From the NCBI RefSeq assembly GCF_009451885.1, contig NZ_WIAO01000025.1:25446-89445 (forward strand): a DNA stretch of 64,000 nucleotides. The letters are read 5' to 3'. Both the position numbers and the translations under genes were made by a program. The notes below the pieces were generated by a model that did no database searches, was not told the DNA's origin, and saw only the letters and a list, made by a program, of their open reading frames with translations. Positions 7,488 to 16,676 of this stretch are shown in pieces (position 1 is the stretch's first letter; each line of letters begins with the position of its first letter). The stretch is from Glycomyces albidus (lineage in GTDB: Bacteria > Actinomycetota > Actinomycetes > Mycobacteriales > Micromonosporaceae).

Positions 7488-9560
7488 GTGGTGTATGACC
7501 AGAACCGACCGGATGAGCAGCGTCCGAGCGGGGAGGAACGGGCAGCCCGCAGGCGGATCGGCAGGTCCTGGGGCCCGCCCGCGGACGAGGCCGACGAGAC
7601 CGCCGACGCGGCCCGCCAGGGGGCGGGTCAGGCGCCGGAGCAGTACCGGTTCGACCCGGACCGGGGTCGGCGCCACCGCTACAGCGAGGACCCCACCGGA
7701 CAGGCCGCGAACGTGCCGGTCGAGATCGCCGAGACGGGCCCGATGGTCCCGGCGACCCGCCGCCCCTCGCCGGGCGAGCAGTTCGAGCCGATCCCTCCGG
7801 CTCCTCAAGGCCCCCAAGGCTTCCAGGGCGAGCAGGCCCCGGTGAACCCGTTCGCACCGCCAGGTGCGAACCAGGAGTTCGGTGCGCCGCCGGGTGCGAA
7901 CCAGGAGTTCGGTGCGCCGCCGGGTGCGAACCAGGAGTACGCCCCGCCCGGTGCCGACCAGGAGTACGCCCCTCCGGGCCCGAACCGGGAGCACGGCGGC
8001 CCGCAGCCGGGCCCGAACCAGGAGTACGCGCCCCCCGGCGCGAACCGGGAGCCGCACCCGCCGCAGGGCGCCGGCCCGGACTTCGGGGTCCGGCAGGGCG
8101 CGAACCAGCAGGACTTCAGCGCACCCGGCGGCCAGGACTACAGCGCCCCGCAGCAGCACCAGGACCGCCCGGCGCCGAACCAGGAGTACGCCCCGCCCGC
8201 CCAAGGCGCCCCGAACCAGAACCCCGCCGCCCCGCAGCAGCCCGCACCCCAGCAGCCCGCGGCCGAGCAGCCTGCGCCGCCGGTGAGCCAGCCGGCGCAG
8301 CAGTTCTACAGCGCCCCCGCCCCGGACTTCGGCGCGCCCCAGCAGCACCCCGGGTACAGCGCCCCGCCGCTGCCCGGCGAGTACGCCGCCCCGCAGCCGA
8401 CGTCCGCGCCGCCCGGACCCAACCAGGAGTTCGTCCAGACCCCGGCACCCGAACCCCAAGCGCCGCAACAGCAGTACAGCGCCCCGATGCAGCCGCAGCA
8501 CACCGGCCCCATCGAACTCCCGCAGGCCGCGAGCGCCCCGCCCGCGTACGCACCTCCCGGCGCGAACCGCCCCGCGCCGCCCGAGCCGCAGACCGCCGAG
8601 CCTCCGGTCTCCCCGCCCCGGCCCGCCAAGCCCCTCGACGCCCAGCGGCCGCGCGTCCCGAGCCGGCCCCCCGCACCCGCGACCCCGCCGCCGCCCGCGG
8701 TCGTCGAGCAGCAGACCGACCAGTTCCCGGTCGTCCAGCCGCCGCCGATCACCGAGGTCTCGCCCGCAGCCGTCCCCAGCCCGCCCGTCACTGAGCAGGC
8801 CCCGCTGCGCACCGCGCCGGCCGACCGGCCGCCCATCGCCGAACCCACGCCGCCCGCGACCGTAGAGAACCCAGGACCGATGCCAGGAGCAGCGAACCCG
8901 GCCACCACCGTCGGGGCCCCCGACACCGAATCCGCCCGCCTCGTCGACGCCGTCCGCCAGGTCCCCGGCGTCCGCGACGCCTTCCACGTGACGGCCCCCG
9001 ACGGCGCCTCGAGCCTCCGGCTCGAACTCGAGGACGGCGTCGACCCCGACGAGGTCCACGCGGTCGTCTCCGCCGTCGTGAACGAGCAGCGCGCGGTCGA
9101 ACCCGGCCCGCAGTCCGTGGACGAGGCCGAGATCCGCGGCCACGTCGAGTCCGCCTCGACCGACGTCGAGGTCGCGTCGGTCGGGCCGGTCGATCTGCGC
9201 CGCGTCGAGATCGAGTCCGCCGGGCTCGAGGCGGAGGTGAGCGTCACGCTCGCGCTCGGCGACACCGAGTCCACCGGCAAGGTCGCCGTCCCGCCGATCG
9301 ACTGGCACATCCAGCACGCCGCCGCGGCGGCCACAGTGGAGGCGCTGCGTCCGCGCCTGGGCACCGGCGACGTGCGCGTCGAGGTCGAGCACGCCTCGAT
9401 CGTCCCCACCGGACCGGTCAAGACCGCGGTCGTCGTGATCCTCTGGCTCGACGGCAGGTCCGTGCGCCGCCTCTCCGGCGCATCGGTCGTGACGGCCGAA
9501 CGCGCCCGCGCGGTGGTTTCGGCTACTTTGGGCGCGCTGGCAGCCGAAGTGGCACACTAG
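7488..9560 (+). CDS. Pro/Gln/Ala-rich disordered protein with C-terminal domain
   Basis: Not a family I can name. The 690-residue product has no signal peptide or membrane span. Residues ~1-125 are charged and polar; ~125-480 are low-complexity, rich in Pro, Gln, Ala and Tyr/Phe, built of variations on GANQEFGAPP, PNQEYAPP and FSAP/YSAP; ~480-690 form an ordered-looking domain with two similar halves (each with a short hydrophobic strand, VRDAFHV / VEVASV, and Val/Ala helices). GTG 7488 is chosen for the GAAGGAG 7 bases upstream. It is followed 5 bases later by the hydrolase gene. Such repeats suggest a scaffold or cytoskeleton-associated protein, but that is inference only. Confidence 0.8.
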   Translation: MVYDQNRPDEQRPSGEERAARRRIGRSWGPPADEADETADAARQGAGQAPEQYRFDPDRGRRHRYSEDPTGQAANVPVEIAETGPMVPATRRPSPGEQFEPIPPAPQGPQGFQGEQAPVNPFAPPGANQEFGAPPGANQEFGAPPGANQEYAPPGADQEYAPPGPNREHGGPQPGPNQEYAPPGANREPHPPQGAGPDFGVRQGANQQDFSAPGGQDYSAPQQHQDRPAPNQEYAPPAQGAPNQNPAAPQQPAPQQPAAEQPAPPVSQPAQQFYSAPAPDFGAPQQHPGYSAPPLPGEYAAPQPTSAPPGPNQEFVQTPAPEPQAPQQQYSAPMQPQHTGPIELPQAASAPPAYAPPGANRPAPPEPQTAEPPVSPPRPAKPLDAQRPRVPSRPPAPATPPPPAVVEQQTDQFPVVQPPPITEVSPAAVPSPPVTEQAPLRTAPADRPPIAEPTPPATVENPGPMPGAANPATTVGAPDTESARLVDAVRQVPGVRDAFHVTAPDGASSLRLELEDGVDPDEVHAVVSAVVNEQRAVEPGPQSVDEAEIRGHVESASTDVEVASVGPVDLRRVEIESAGLEAEVSVTLALGDTESTGKVAVPPIDWHIQHAAAAATVEALRPRLGTGDVRVEVEHASIVPTGPVKTAVVVILWLDGRSVRRLSGASVVTAERARAVVSATLGALAAEVAH
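7864..7923 (+). repeat. 30-bp tandem repeat inside the disordered protein gene
   Basis: Two identical 30-bp units encoding GANQEFGAPP, followed by a partial third and by diverged versions (ADQEYAPP, PNREH, PNQEYAPP) to about 8230. Coding repeats of this kind change copy number by slippage or recombination. Confidence 0.85.
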
Positions 9561-9565
9561 CTCTC

Positions 9566-10555
9566 ATGAAACGGGCGCGGCTGGTCGGTGCCGAGGAGGT
9601 CCGCACTCCTCGGCGACCGCACTCGCCCTGGCCCGGTATCGAGCACCAGGTCAGCCGCCGCCGGCTGTTCATCCGGCACACGCCGCCGACCGCGCCGGAC
9701 GCCGAGCCCGCCGTGTTCGTCCACGGGCTCGGCGGCTCGGCCCAGAACTGGACCGACCTCGCCGACGCGCTCTCCGACCGGCTCCAGGTGGACGCGATCG
9801 ACCTGCCCGGCTTCGGCCACTCGGCGCCGGCGCCGCGCGTCACCATCCCGCTGCTGGCGCAGGACGTGGCCGCGTGGATCATCGAGTCCACCCGCGGCCC
9901 CGTCCATCTCGCCGGCCACTCCCTCGGCGGCGCCGTCGCGGTGTACCTGGCCGCGACCCGGCCGGGGCTGATCCGCACGCTGACGCTCATCTCGCCCGCG
10001 ATGCCGTTCGGGAACCCGCGGCGCTCGCACCAGTCGCGCTACCTGCCGATGCTCGCGGTCCCGAACATCGCCTGGCTCGCCGACCGCGCGATGCGCGGCC
10101 GCACCCCGCAGCAGGTGGTCGACGAGGTCATCCGCGGCACCTGGGCCGACCCGGACTCGATCCACCCGCAGCGGCGCCGCGAGGCGATCGCCGAGGCCCG
10201 GCACCGCCTCGCCGTCCCGTGGAACAACCGGGCCTATTTCCAGACCTATCGCGGCCTCATGGCCTCCTTCATGCAGGCCCTCGTGCCCGGGACGAACTCG
10301 CTGTGGCGCCTCGCCCGCGAGATCCAGTGCCCGACGCTGGTCATCTGGGGCAAGCAGGACCGGGTCATCGACGTCCGCCAGGCCCCGCCGACGGCGCTGG
10401 CGATCCCCGACTCGCGCCTGCTCATCCTCGACAACACCGGGCACGTGGCGATGATGGAGCACCCGCAGGCGGTCGCGCGCGCGATGGCGGCGATGCTCGA
10501 CGAAGTGAACGACGAGGCTCCTGAGGACGCGGAGGACGCCTTGAGCACATTGTGA
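9566..10555 (+). CDS. Alpha/beta-fold hydrolase
   Basis: A 329-residue serine hydrolase. Seen: the oxyanion-hole segment FVHGLGGSAQNW (about 50-61), the nucleophile elbow GHSLGG with Ser119, a helical lid rich in Arg/Trp (about 150-240), a late Asp region (WGKQDRVID) and the catalytic His in TGHVAMMEHP. This fits the epoxide hydrolase/haloperoxidase-like subgroup; substrate unknown. The gene lies 5 bases after the disordered-protein gene and overlaps the DUF3152 gene by 4 bases (GTGA), so the three may be co-transcribed. Similar hydrolases flank moeZ/DUF3152 in other actinobacteria. Confidence 0.88.
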   Translation: MKRARLVGAEEVRTPRRPHSPWPGIEHQVSRRRLFIRHTPPTAPDAEPAVFVHGLGGSAQNWTDLADALSDRLQVDAIDLPGFGHSAPAPRVTIPLLAQDVAAWIIESTRGPVHLAGHSLGGAVAVYLAATRPGLIRTLTLISPAMPFGNPRRSHQSRYLPMLAVPNIAWLADRAMRGRTPQQVVDEVIRGTWADPDSIHPQRRREAIAEARHRLAVPWNNRAYFQTYRGLMASFMQALVPGTNSLWRLAREIQCPTLVIWGKQDRVIDVRQAPPTALAIPDSRLLILDNTGHVAMMEHPQAVARAMAAMLDEVNDEAPEDAEDALSTL

Positions 10556-11457
10556 ACTCACCGGTCCGCCGAGCCTGGGCCCTCCGGGTCCGCTTCTCAC
10601 TTAGAATCGCGGGTGTGATTGAGGGAAGGCTGGGCCGCAACCGCAGGCTCCGGAGACGGCGGCGCTTCGTGCTGCTCGCGATCCTGGTCCTGATGGCCGG
10701 CACCGGCGCGTTCTTCGCCTTGGGCGCGGCGGTCACCGACGGCAGGCCGCAGGCGTTGAACGACGAGGAGCAGGCCGCGCCGACCAGCGCCCCCGCCTCC
10801 GACGACGCGGTGCCGCCGTCGCCGTCGGCCTCGCCCGACGTCGCGGCCGTCCCGCTGTACTTCTCGGGGACCGGCACCTGGACGTACGCCGAGCCGGTCA
10901 ACGCGGGCGTGGTCGGCCGCGCGGGCACGCTGCTGCAGTACAACGTGGCGGTCGAGAACGGCATCGGGCTCGACGCGGCGGAGGTCGGCGCCATCGTGCG
11001 CGCGACCCTCGCGGATCCGCGGTCGTGGATCGCGGGCGGCGCGTGGCGGTTCCAGCAGGTCGGCGGCGGCGATGCGGACTTCACGGTCTACCTGGCCAGT
11101 CCCGAGCAGCGCGCGTACCTGTGCGGCTCCCAGAACACGACGGTCTCGTGTCGCAACGGCGACAACGTGGTCATCAACTCGGCGCGCTGGATCAGCGGCG
11201 TCGACCACTGGGACGGCACGCTCGAGTCGTACCGGCAGTACGCGGTGAACCACGAGGTCGGGCACCGGCTCGGCCATGGCCACGAGGTGTGCCCGGGCGC
11301 CGGCGAGCTGTCGCCGGTGATGGCCCAGCAGACGTACCAGCTGGCCGGCTGCACGGGCAACGCCTGGCCGTATCCGGACGGTGCGACGTACGTGTCCGGC
11401 CCGGCGGGGGACTACAACGGCCCGGACCTGCCGCCGGACGACTTCGTCGACCGCTAG
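10552..11457 (+). CDS. DUF3152 zincin-like exported protein
   Basis: A 301-residue protein with one N-terminal transmembrane/signal-anchor helix (FVLLAILVLMAGTGAFFALG, residues ~39-58), a low-complexity Ser/Ala/Pro linker and a C-terminal domain carrying HEVGHRLGHGHEVC, an extended HExxHxxGHxH zinc-binding motif of metzincin/matrixin-like proteases. It corresponds to Rv3207c, which neighbours moeZ in M. tuberculosis. GTG 10552 overlaps the hydrolase stop; GTG 10615 is a strong alternative because TAGAAT (10602-10607) lies 7 bases before it, as in leaderless promoters. The mature domain would face the cell wall; a peptidase role is inferred from the motif. Confidence 0.85.
   Translation: MNSPVRRAWALRVRFSLRIAGVIEGRLGRNRRLRRRRRFVLLAILVLMAGTGAFFALGAAVTDGRPQALNDEEQAAPTSAPASDDAVPPSPSASPDVAAVPLYFSGTGTWTYAEPVNAGVVGRAGTLLQYNVAVENGIGLDAAEVGAIVRATLADPRSWIAGGAWRFQQVGGGDADFTVYLASPEQRAYLCGSQNTTVSCRNGDNVVINSARWISGVDHWDGTLESYRQYAVNHEVGHRLGHGHEVCPGAGELSPVMAQQTYQLAGCTGNAWPYPDGATYVSGPAGDYNGPDLPPDDFVDR
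10602..10607 (+). promoter_or_regulatory. -10 element for a possible leaderless DUF3152 start
   Basis: TAGAAT, 7 bases before GTG 10615, inside the first codons of the longer reading. No good -35 is seen. Confidence 0.35.
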
Positions 11458-11558
11458 ACTCATATCAGCATGTGGGACATCGGATCCCACGGGGTGAATC
11501 TCGGCACACCGCGGTTCCCGGTGGAATATCCGCGGACTGGACATGCATTATTGGTTAT

Positions 11559-12737
11559 ATGAGTTTGCCGCCGCTGGTCGAACCAGCCTCTGAGCTGTCG
11601 GTCGACGAGGTGCGCCGCTATTCGCGCCACCTCATCATCCCCGACGTCGCCATGGACGGTCAGAAACGACTCAAGAACGCCAAGGTGCTCTGCGTGGGCG
11701 CGGGCGGCCTCGGGTCCCCCGCGCTGATGTACCTGGCCGCGGCCGGGGTGGGCACGATCGGCATCGCCGAGTTCGACACGGTCGACGAGTCGAACCTGCA
11801 GCGCCAGATCATCCACGGCCAGTCCGACATCGGCCGCCCCAAGGCCGAGTCCGCCGCCGAGTCGATCCGCGAGATCAACCCGTACGTGAACGTGGTCATC
11901 CACAACACGGTGCTCGACAACGACAACGTGTTCGAGGTCTTCGAGCCGTACGACCTCATCATCGACGGCACCGACAACTTCGCGACCCGCTACATGGTCA
12001 ACGACGCCGCGGTGCTCTCCGGCAAGCCCTACGTGTGGGGCTCGATCTACCGCTTCGACGGCCAGGCCAGCGTCTTCTGGGCCGACCACGGCCCGTGCTA
12101 CCGCTGCCTCTACCCCGAGCCCCCGCCGCCCGGCATGGTCCCGAGCTGCGCCGAGGGCGGCGTCCTCGGCGTGCTGTGCGCCTCGATCGGCTCGATCCAG
12201 GTCACCGAGGCCATCAAGCTGCTCACCGGCACCGGCGACCCGCTCGTCGGTTCGCTCATGGTCTACGACGCCCTGGAGATGACCTACCGCAAGATCAAGG
12301 TCCGCAAGGACCCGAACTGCGCGGTCTGCGGCCCGAACGCCACGGTCAAGGAGCTCATCGACTACGAGGACTTCTGCGGCTCGGTCAGCGACGAGGCCGC
12401 CGAGGCCGTCGTCGGCTCCACGATCACTCCGCGCGAGCTTGAGGCGTGGATCAAGGAGGGCCGCGACATCGACCTCATCGACGTGCGCGAGCCCGCCGAG
12501 TACGAGATCGTGCGCATCCCCGGTTCCCGGCTGATCCCCAAGGGCGACATCGTCTCCGGTGTCGCGCTGAGCGACCTGCCGACGGAGCGCCAGGCGGTGT
12601 TCTACTGCAAGGCCGGCGTCCGCTCGGCCGAGGCCCTGGCCGCCGCGAAAGCCGCCGGTCTGAAGAACGCCGTCCACGTCCAGGGCGGCGTGCTCGGCTG
12701 GATCAACCAGGTCGACCCGAGCCTGCCCAGCTACTAG
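11559..12737 (+). CDS. moeZ: MoeZ: adenylyltransferase/sulfurtransferase
   Basis: MoeZ adenylates the C-terminal glycine of ubiquitin-like sulfur carriers (MoaD/CysO/ThiS type) and transfers sulfur to them with its rhodanese domain; it serves molybdopterin and cysteine synthesis in actinobacteria. The 392-residue length equals the M. tuberculosis enzyme. Seen: ATP motif GAGGLGSPALMYLAAAGVG (about 48-66), the zinc ligands CYRC and CAVC, the conserved PSCAEGGVLG, and a C-terminal rhodanese (about 290-392) with active-site loop CKAGVRS. ATG 11559 starts just before the conserved LSVDEVRRYSRHLI. It ends at a strong terminator. Confidence 0.95.
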   Translation: MSLPPLVEPASELSVDEVRRYSRHLIIPDVAMDGQKRLKNAKVLCVGAGGLGSPALMYLAAAGVGTIGIAEFDTVDESNLQRQIIHGQSDIGRPKAESAAESIREINPYVNVVIHNTVLDNDNVFEVFEPYDLIIDGTDNFATRYMVNDAAVLSGKPYVWGSIYRFDGQASVFWADHGPCYRCLYPEPPPPGMVPSCAEGGVLGVLCASIGSIQVTEAIKLLTGTGDPLVGSLMVYDALEMTYRKIKVRKDPNCAVCGPNATVKELIDYEDFCGSVSDEAAEAVVGSTITPRELEAWIKEGRDIDLIDVREPAEYEIVRIPGSRLIPKGDIVSGVALSDLPTERQAVFYCKAGVRSAEALAAAKAAGLKNAVHVQGGVLGWINQVDPSLPSY

Positions 12738-12768
12738 TCTGCGCAGCTGCCAGGCGACGCGACATCGC

Positions 12769-12801
12769 AAGGGGCGTACGGCCGATGGCCGTACGCCCCT
12801 T
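12769..12801 (+). terminator. Hairpin terminator after moeZ
   Basis: Perfect 15-bp stem (AAGGGGCGTACGGCC) with loop GAT, 31 bases after the moeZ stop. Confidence 0.88.
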
Positions 12802-12874
12802 CGCGCGCCCTGGTTGCTTCGCGCCGTTATGACATTTCAGACTCTCTTGGTGGGCGGAATCCGTTGCGGGCGGG

Positions 12875-12904
12875 TTGACTCCCGCTTGACCGGTTCCCTA
12901 GCCT
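12875..12904 (+). promoter_or_regulatory. Leaderless promoter of first serine hydrolase
   Basis: TTGACT (12875-12880), 18-base spacer, TAGCCT (12899-12904), then exactly 6 bases to ATG 12911. No Shine-Dalgarno fits, so transcription probably starts at the A of the start codon. Confidence 0.7.
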
Positions 12905-12910
12905 TGGGCG

Positions 12911-13804
12911 ATGATCCGCAGAAGCGAACCATCATCCCGTCTGCTCCGCCCCTCCCGCCGCAATCTGCTGCGGCTCGGCGTGCCCGCGGCGGCAGCCCTC
13001 GTCGGGGCAGGAGCCGTGGCCACGGTCGCGGCGAGCGCCTCCGAGAACGGCCTCGAAGCGATCTTCGGCCCGTCCCGCGAAGCGCTCGAAGCGGAGCTCA
13101 AGACCGAGATCGATGCGTACCTGGCGTCCACCGGCACGCTGGTCGAAGCCTCGGTCGCGGTCCAGCGCGGGGACATGCGCCTGGACTACAACCCGGATCA
13201 GACGCACATCACCGCCTCGATCGTCAAGGTCGAGATCATGTCGATGGTCCAGGAGTACTGGGGCTCGGTCGACGCGATCCCCGAGGACCACATGGAGCTG
13301 CTGGACCGCATGATCCGCGAGTCGGACAACGACTCCGCGACCTCGCTCTACAACTACCTCGGCGGGGTCGACGCGCTCGTCGCCGCCCATGAGCGGTACG
13401 GCCTCCAGGACACCACTCCGGACGCCCAGGGCCGCTGGGGCGTCGGCTGGTCCAGCGCCCCCGATCAGCTCGTCGTCACGAACCTCAACCTCTTCGAGGG
13501 CGTCCTCGACGCCGAGCAGGTCGCCCTCGCCCGCGAGCTCATGGGCTCGGTGGTCGAGGAGCAGGCGTGGGGCGTCTCGGCCGCCGCGAACGAGGGCGAG
13601 TCGGTCTGGCTCAAGAACGGCTGGGACGTCGAGTCCCAGCTCGACGGCCTGTGGGTCGTCAACTCGATGGGGGTGCTCGGCGGCGACGGCGACGACCCGG
13701 TCACGGTGGTGGTCCTCACCAGCGGTGCGGTCGACGACGTCGAGGGCATCCCGGTCGTCGAGGAGATCGCGCGGATCTCCCGCAAGGTCATCGACAAGGT
13801 CTGA
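12911..13804 (+). CDS. Exported beta-lactamase-fold serine hydrolase, paralogue 1
   Basis: A 297-residue protein with a twin-arginine-like signal (RRNLLRLGVPAAAALVGAG, residues ~16-34). The mature part has class A beta-lactamase/PBP-fold signatures: SIVK (SxxK, near residue 101), SDND (SDN-like, near 138) and KNGW in place of the usual KTG. The Glu of the class A omega loop could not be identified with certainty, so hydrolysis of beta-lactams is not claimed; a peptidoglycan-related amidase/esterase is equally possible. It is closely related to the next gene (same motif order and C-terminal IARISR-hydrophobic-IDK tail), showing a tandem duplication. The promoter is of leaderless type. Confidence 0.88.
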   Translation: MIRRSEPSSRLLRPSRRNLLRLGVPAAAALVGAGAVATVAASASENGLEAIFGPSREALEAELKTEIDAYLASTGTLVEASVAVQRGDMRLDYNPDQTHITASIVKVEIMSMVQEYWGSVDAIPEDHMELLDRMIRESDNDSATSLYNYLGGVDALVAAHERYGLQDTTPDAQGRWGVGWSSAPDQLVVTNLNLFEGVLDAEQVALARELMGSVVEEQAWGVSAAANEGESVWLKNGWDVESQLDGLWVVNSMGVLGGDGDDPVTVVVLTSGAVDDVEGIPVVEEIARISRKVIDKV

Positions 13805-13907
13805 ACCGCCGCGGCCGGACCGTCGCGTGCGGGCTCGACCGTGCGCGCCGGTTCGGTTGCCCGGGAACCCGACAGAACGACGCGGCGAGGAATGGCCGCG
13901 CGGCCCA

Positions 13908-13936
13908 TTGTGAGGATTGCTCCGGTTTCATAGCCT
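13908..13936 (+). promoter_or_regulatory. Leaderless promoter of second serine hydrolase
   Basis: TTGTGA (13908-13913), 17-base spacer, TAGCCT (13931-13936), then 6 bases to ATG 13943. The -10 and its distance to the start are the same as for the upstream paralogue. Confidence 0.65.
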
Positions 13937-13942
13937 GGCCGG

Positions 13943-14821
13943 ATGATTCGGCACGACCACTCCCGCGGACCCGTCCAGGGGCCGCGCTCCTCCCGGCGCC
14001 TCCTCCTCAGATCCGCGCTCCCCGCGGCCGCGGCCCTCGCCGGCGTCACCGCCCGGCCCGGCGCCGCGCAGGCCCAGACCCCCACCGATGCCGAGCTCTC
14101 CACCGAGCTGTTCGAGCGCGTCGCGGACTACCTGGCCACCACCGGGACCGAGACCGAGGCCTCGGTCAAGATGCAGCGCGGCACCCGCTTCGTGGGCACC
14201 TACGCCCGCAGGATCCACGACACGGCCTCCATCGTCAAGATGGAGATCCTGCTGATGCTGCTGGAGAAGTACAGCACCATGGCCGCGATCCCGCAGACCC
14301 GCAAGGACCAGGCGCGGAACATGATCGTGTGGTCGGACAACGCCGCGACCACCGAGCTGTACAACTTCCTCGGCGGCTGCGACGCCCTCCAGGCCGCCCA
14401 CGAACGCTACGGGCTCGCCTACACGAACGTCTCCGACGACTGCCGCTGGGGACTGACCACCACCAACGTCGGCGACCAGCTTCTCATCCTCAACCAGTTG
14501 CTCTACAAGGGACGGCTGACGCAGGAGAAGGTCGACTACGCGCGCTGGCTCATGGGCGGCGTGGCCTCCGTGCAGGCCTGGGGCATCCGGGCCGCCAAGC
14601 GGACCGGCGAGACGGTCTGGCTCAAGAACGGCTGGGACTCCCGGTCCTCGCTCGGGGGACTGTGGGTCGTCCACTCGTGCGGCGTCATCACCAGCCCGGG
14701 CCAGACCGCCATCCGCATGGCGATCCTGACCAGCAAGGCCCCCAACGAGTCCCGCGGCATCGAGATCGTCGAGGAGATCGCCAGGATCTCGCGTTCGATC
14801 ATCGACAAGACGGTCGTCTGA
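13943..14821 (+). CDS. Exported beta-lactamase-fold serine hydrolase, paralogue 2
   Basis: A 292-residue paralogue of the preceding gene. Tat-type signal with SRRLLLRSALPAAAALAGV and a cleavage-like AQA near residue 51. Motifs: SIVK (near 96), SDNA (near 132), KNGW (near 230), and the same C-terminal IARISRSIIDK. The two differ mainly in the signal region and surface loops, so they are old rather than recent duplicates. Each keeps its own leaderless promoter, suggesting separate control. A bidirectional hairpin separates it from sahH, transcribed towards it. Confidence 0.88.
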   Translation: MIRHDHSRGPVQGPRSSRRLLLRSALPAAAALAGVTARPGAAQAQTPTDAELSTELFERVADYLATTGTETEASVKMQRGTRFVGTYARRIHDTASIVKMEILLMLLEKYSTMAAIPQTRKDQARNMIVWSDNAATTELYNFLGGCDALQAAHERYGLAYTNVSDDCRWGLTTTNVGDQLLILNQLLYKGRLTQEKVDYARWLMGGVASVQAWGIRAAKRTGETVWLKNGWDSRSSLGGLWVVHSCGVITSPGQTAIRMAILTSKAPNESRGIEIVEEIARISRSIIDKTVV

Positions 14822-14828
14822 GGAACGC

Positions 14829-14863
14829 GCGACGGCCCGGTCCGCGGTGGACCGGGCCGTCGC
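14829..14863. terminator. Bidirectional hairpin between serine hydrolase 2 and sahH
   Basis: Perfect 15-bp stem (GCGACGGCCCGGTCC) with loop GCGGT, in the 63-base gap between two convergent genes; it can serve both. Confidence 0.88.
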
Positions 14864-14884
14864 GTTCGAACGCCGGCAGGAGCC

Positions 14885-16330
<1,446 letters not shown>

Positions 16331-16676
16331 GCCTGAAATGCTACGCGCCGCGCCGTAGGCCCCGGTCCGACGGCGTGCGTGGCTGCCGCCACGTGTAGGA
16401 ACGGCCGTGGCGGGGCACACGGAAAAAATATTGGAGTCAACCCCTGTTTCTGCTTGACACTGCTGAGGCGGTGGGTAATATTGCAGATACGCAGCGTCAC
16501 GGAGGTGCGGGAATCCACAGGGTTCCAGACCACCACCGGCGGCGCCACGGGGAAACCAAACCGGGGGGAGTGCCGGGCGGTCTGGGGTGGCCGCCCGGCA
16601 CATTAATGCCCCGATTGGCAAGCGCCATCATGTAATTCGATTGCGGACCCGCCCGGATCTGCGAGAGGGTCGGGGC
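16331..16676. promoter_or_regulatory. Divergent sahH / acetyltransferase control region
   Basis: This 346-base gap has no gene. Towards sahH it carries TAGCAT at plus 16338-16343 (minus strand). Towards the acetyltransferase it carries the best consensus promoter of the window, TTGACA (16454-16459), 16-base spacer, TAATAT (16476-16481), giving a leader of about 190 bases. An 8-bp hairpin (CCGCCACG, 16386-16393 with 16406-16413) and an 11-bp hairpin (GTGCCGGGCGG, 16570-16580 with 16591-16601) are present; the second lies in the leader. I compared the leader by eye with SAM-IV, ydaO, TPP and ZTP riboswitch cores and found no match. Confidence 0.6.
16454..16481 (+). promoter_or_regulatory. Strong sigma-70-type promoter
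   Basis: TTGACA-N16-TAATAT reading towards the GNAT gene; it is followed by an unusually long leader with a stable hairpin at 16570-16601. Confidence 0.7.

Noticed and set aside
7485..9557. Open 690-codon frame on the minus strand, exactly antisense to the disordered-protein gene
   Set aside because: It arises because GC-rich codons lack stops in the opposite frame; the product is Gly/Arg/Leu-rich nonsense, while the plus frame has a ribosome site and meaningful repeats.
16482..16676. Known riboswitch (SAM-IV, ydaO, TPP, ZTP) in the GNAT leader
   Set aside because: No conserved core of these classes could be matched by eye; only generic hairpins are seen.
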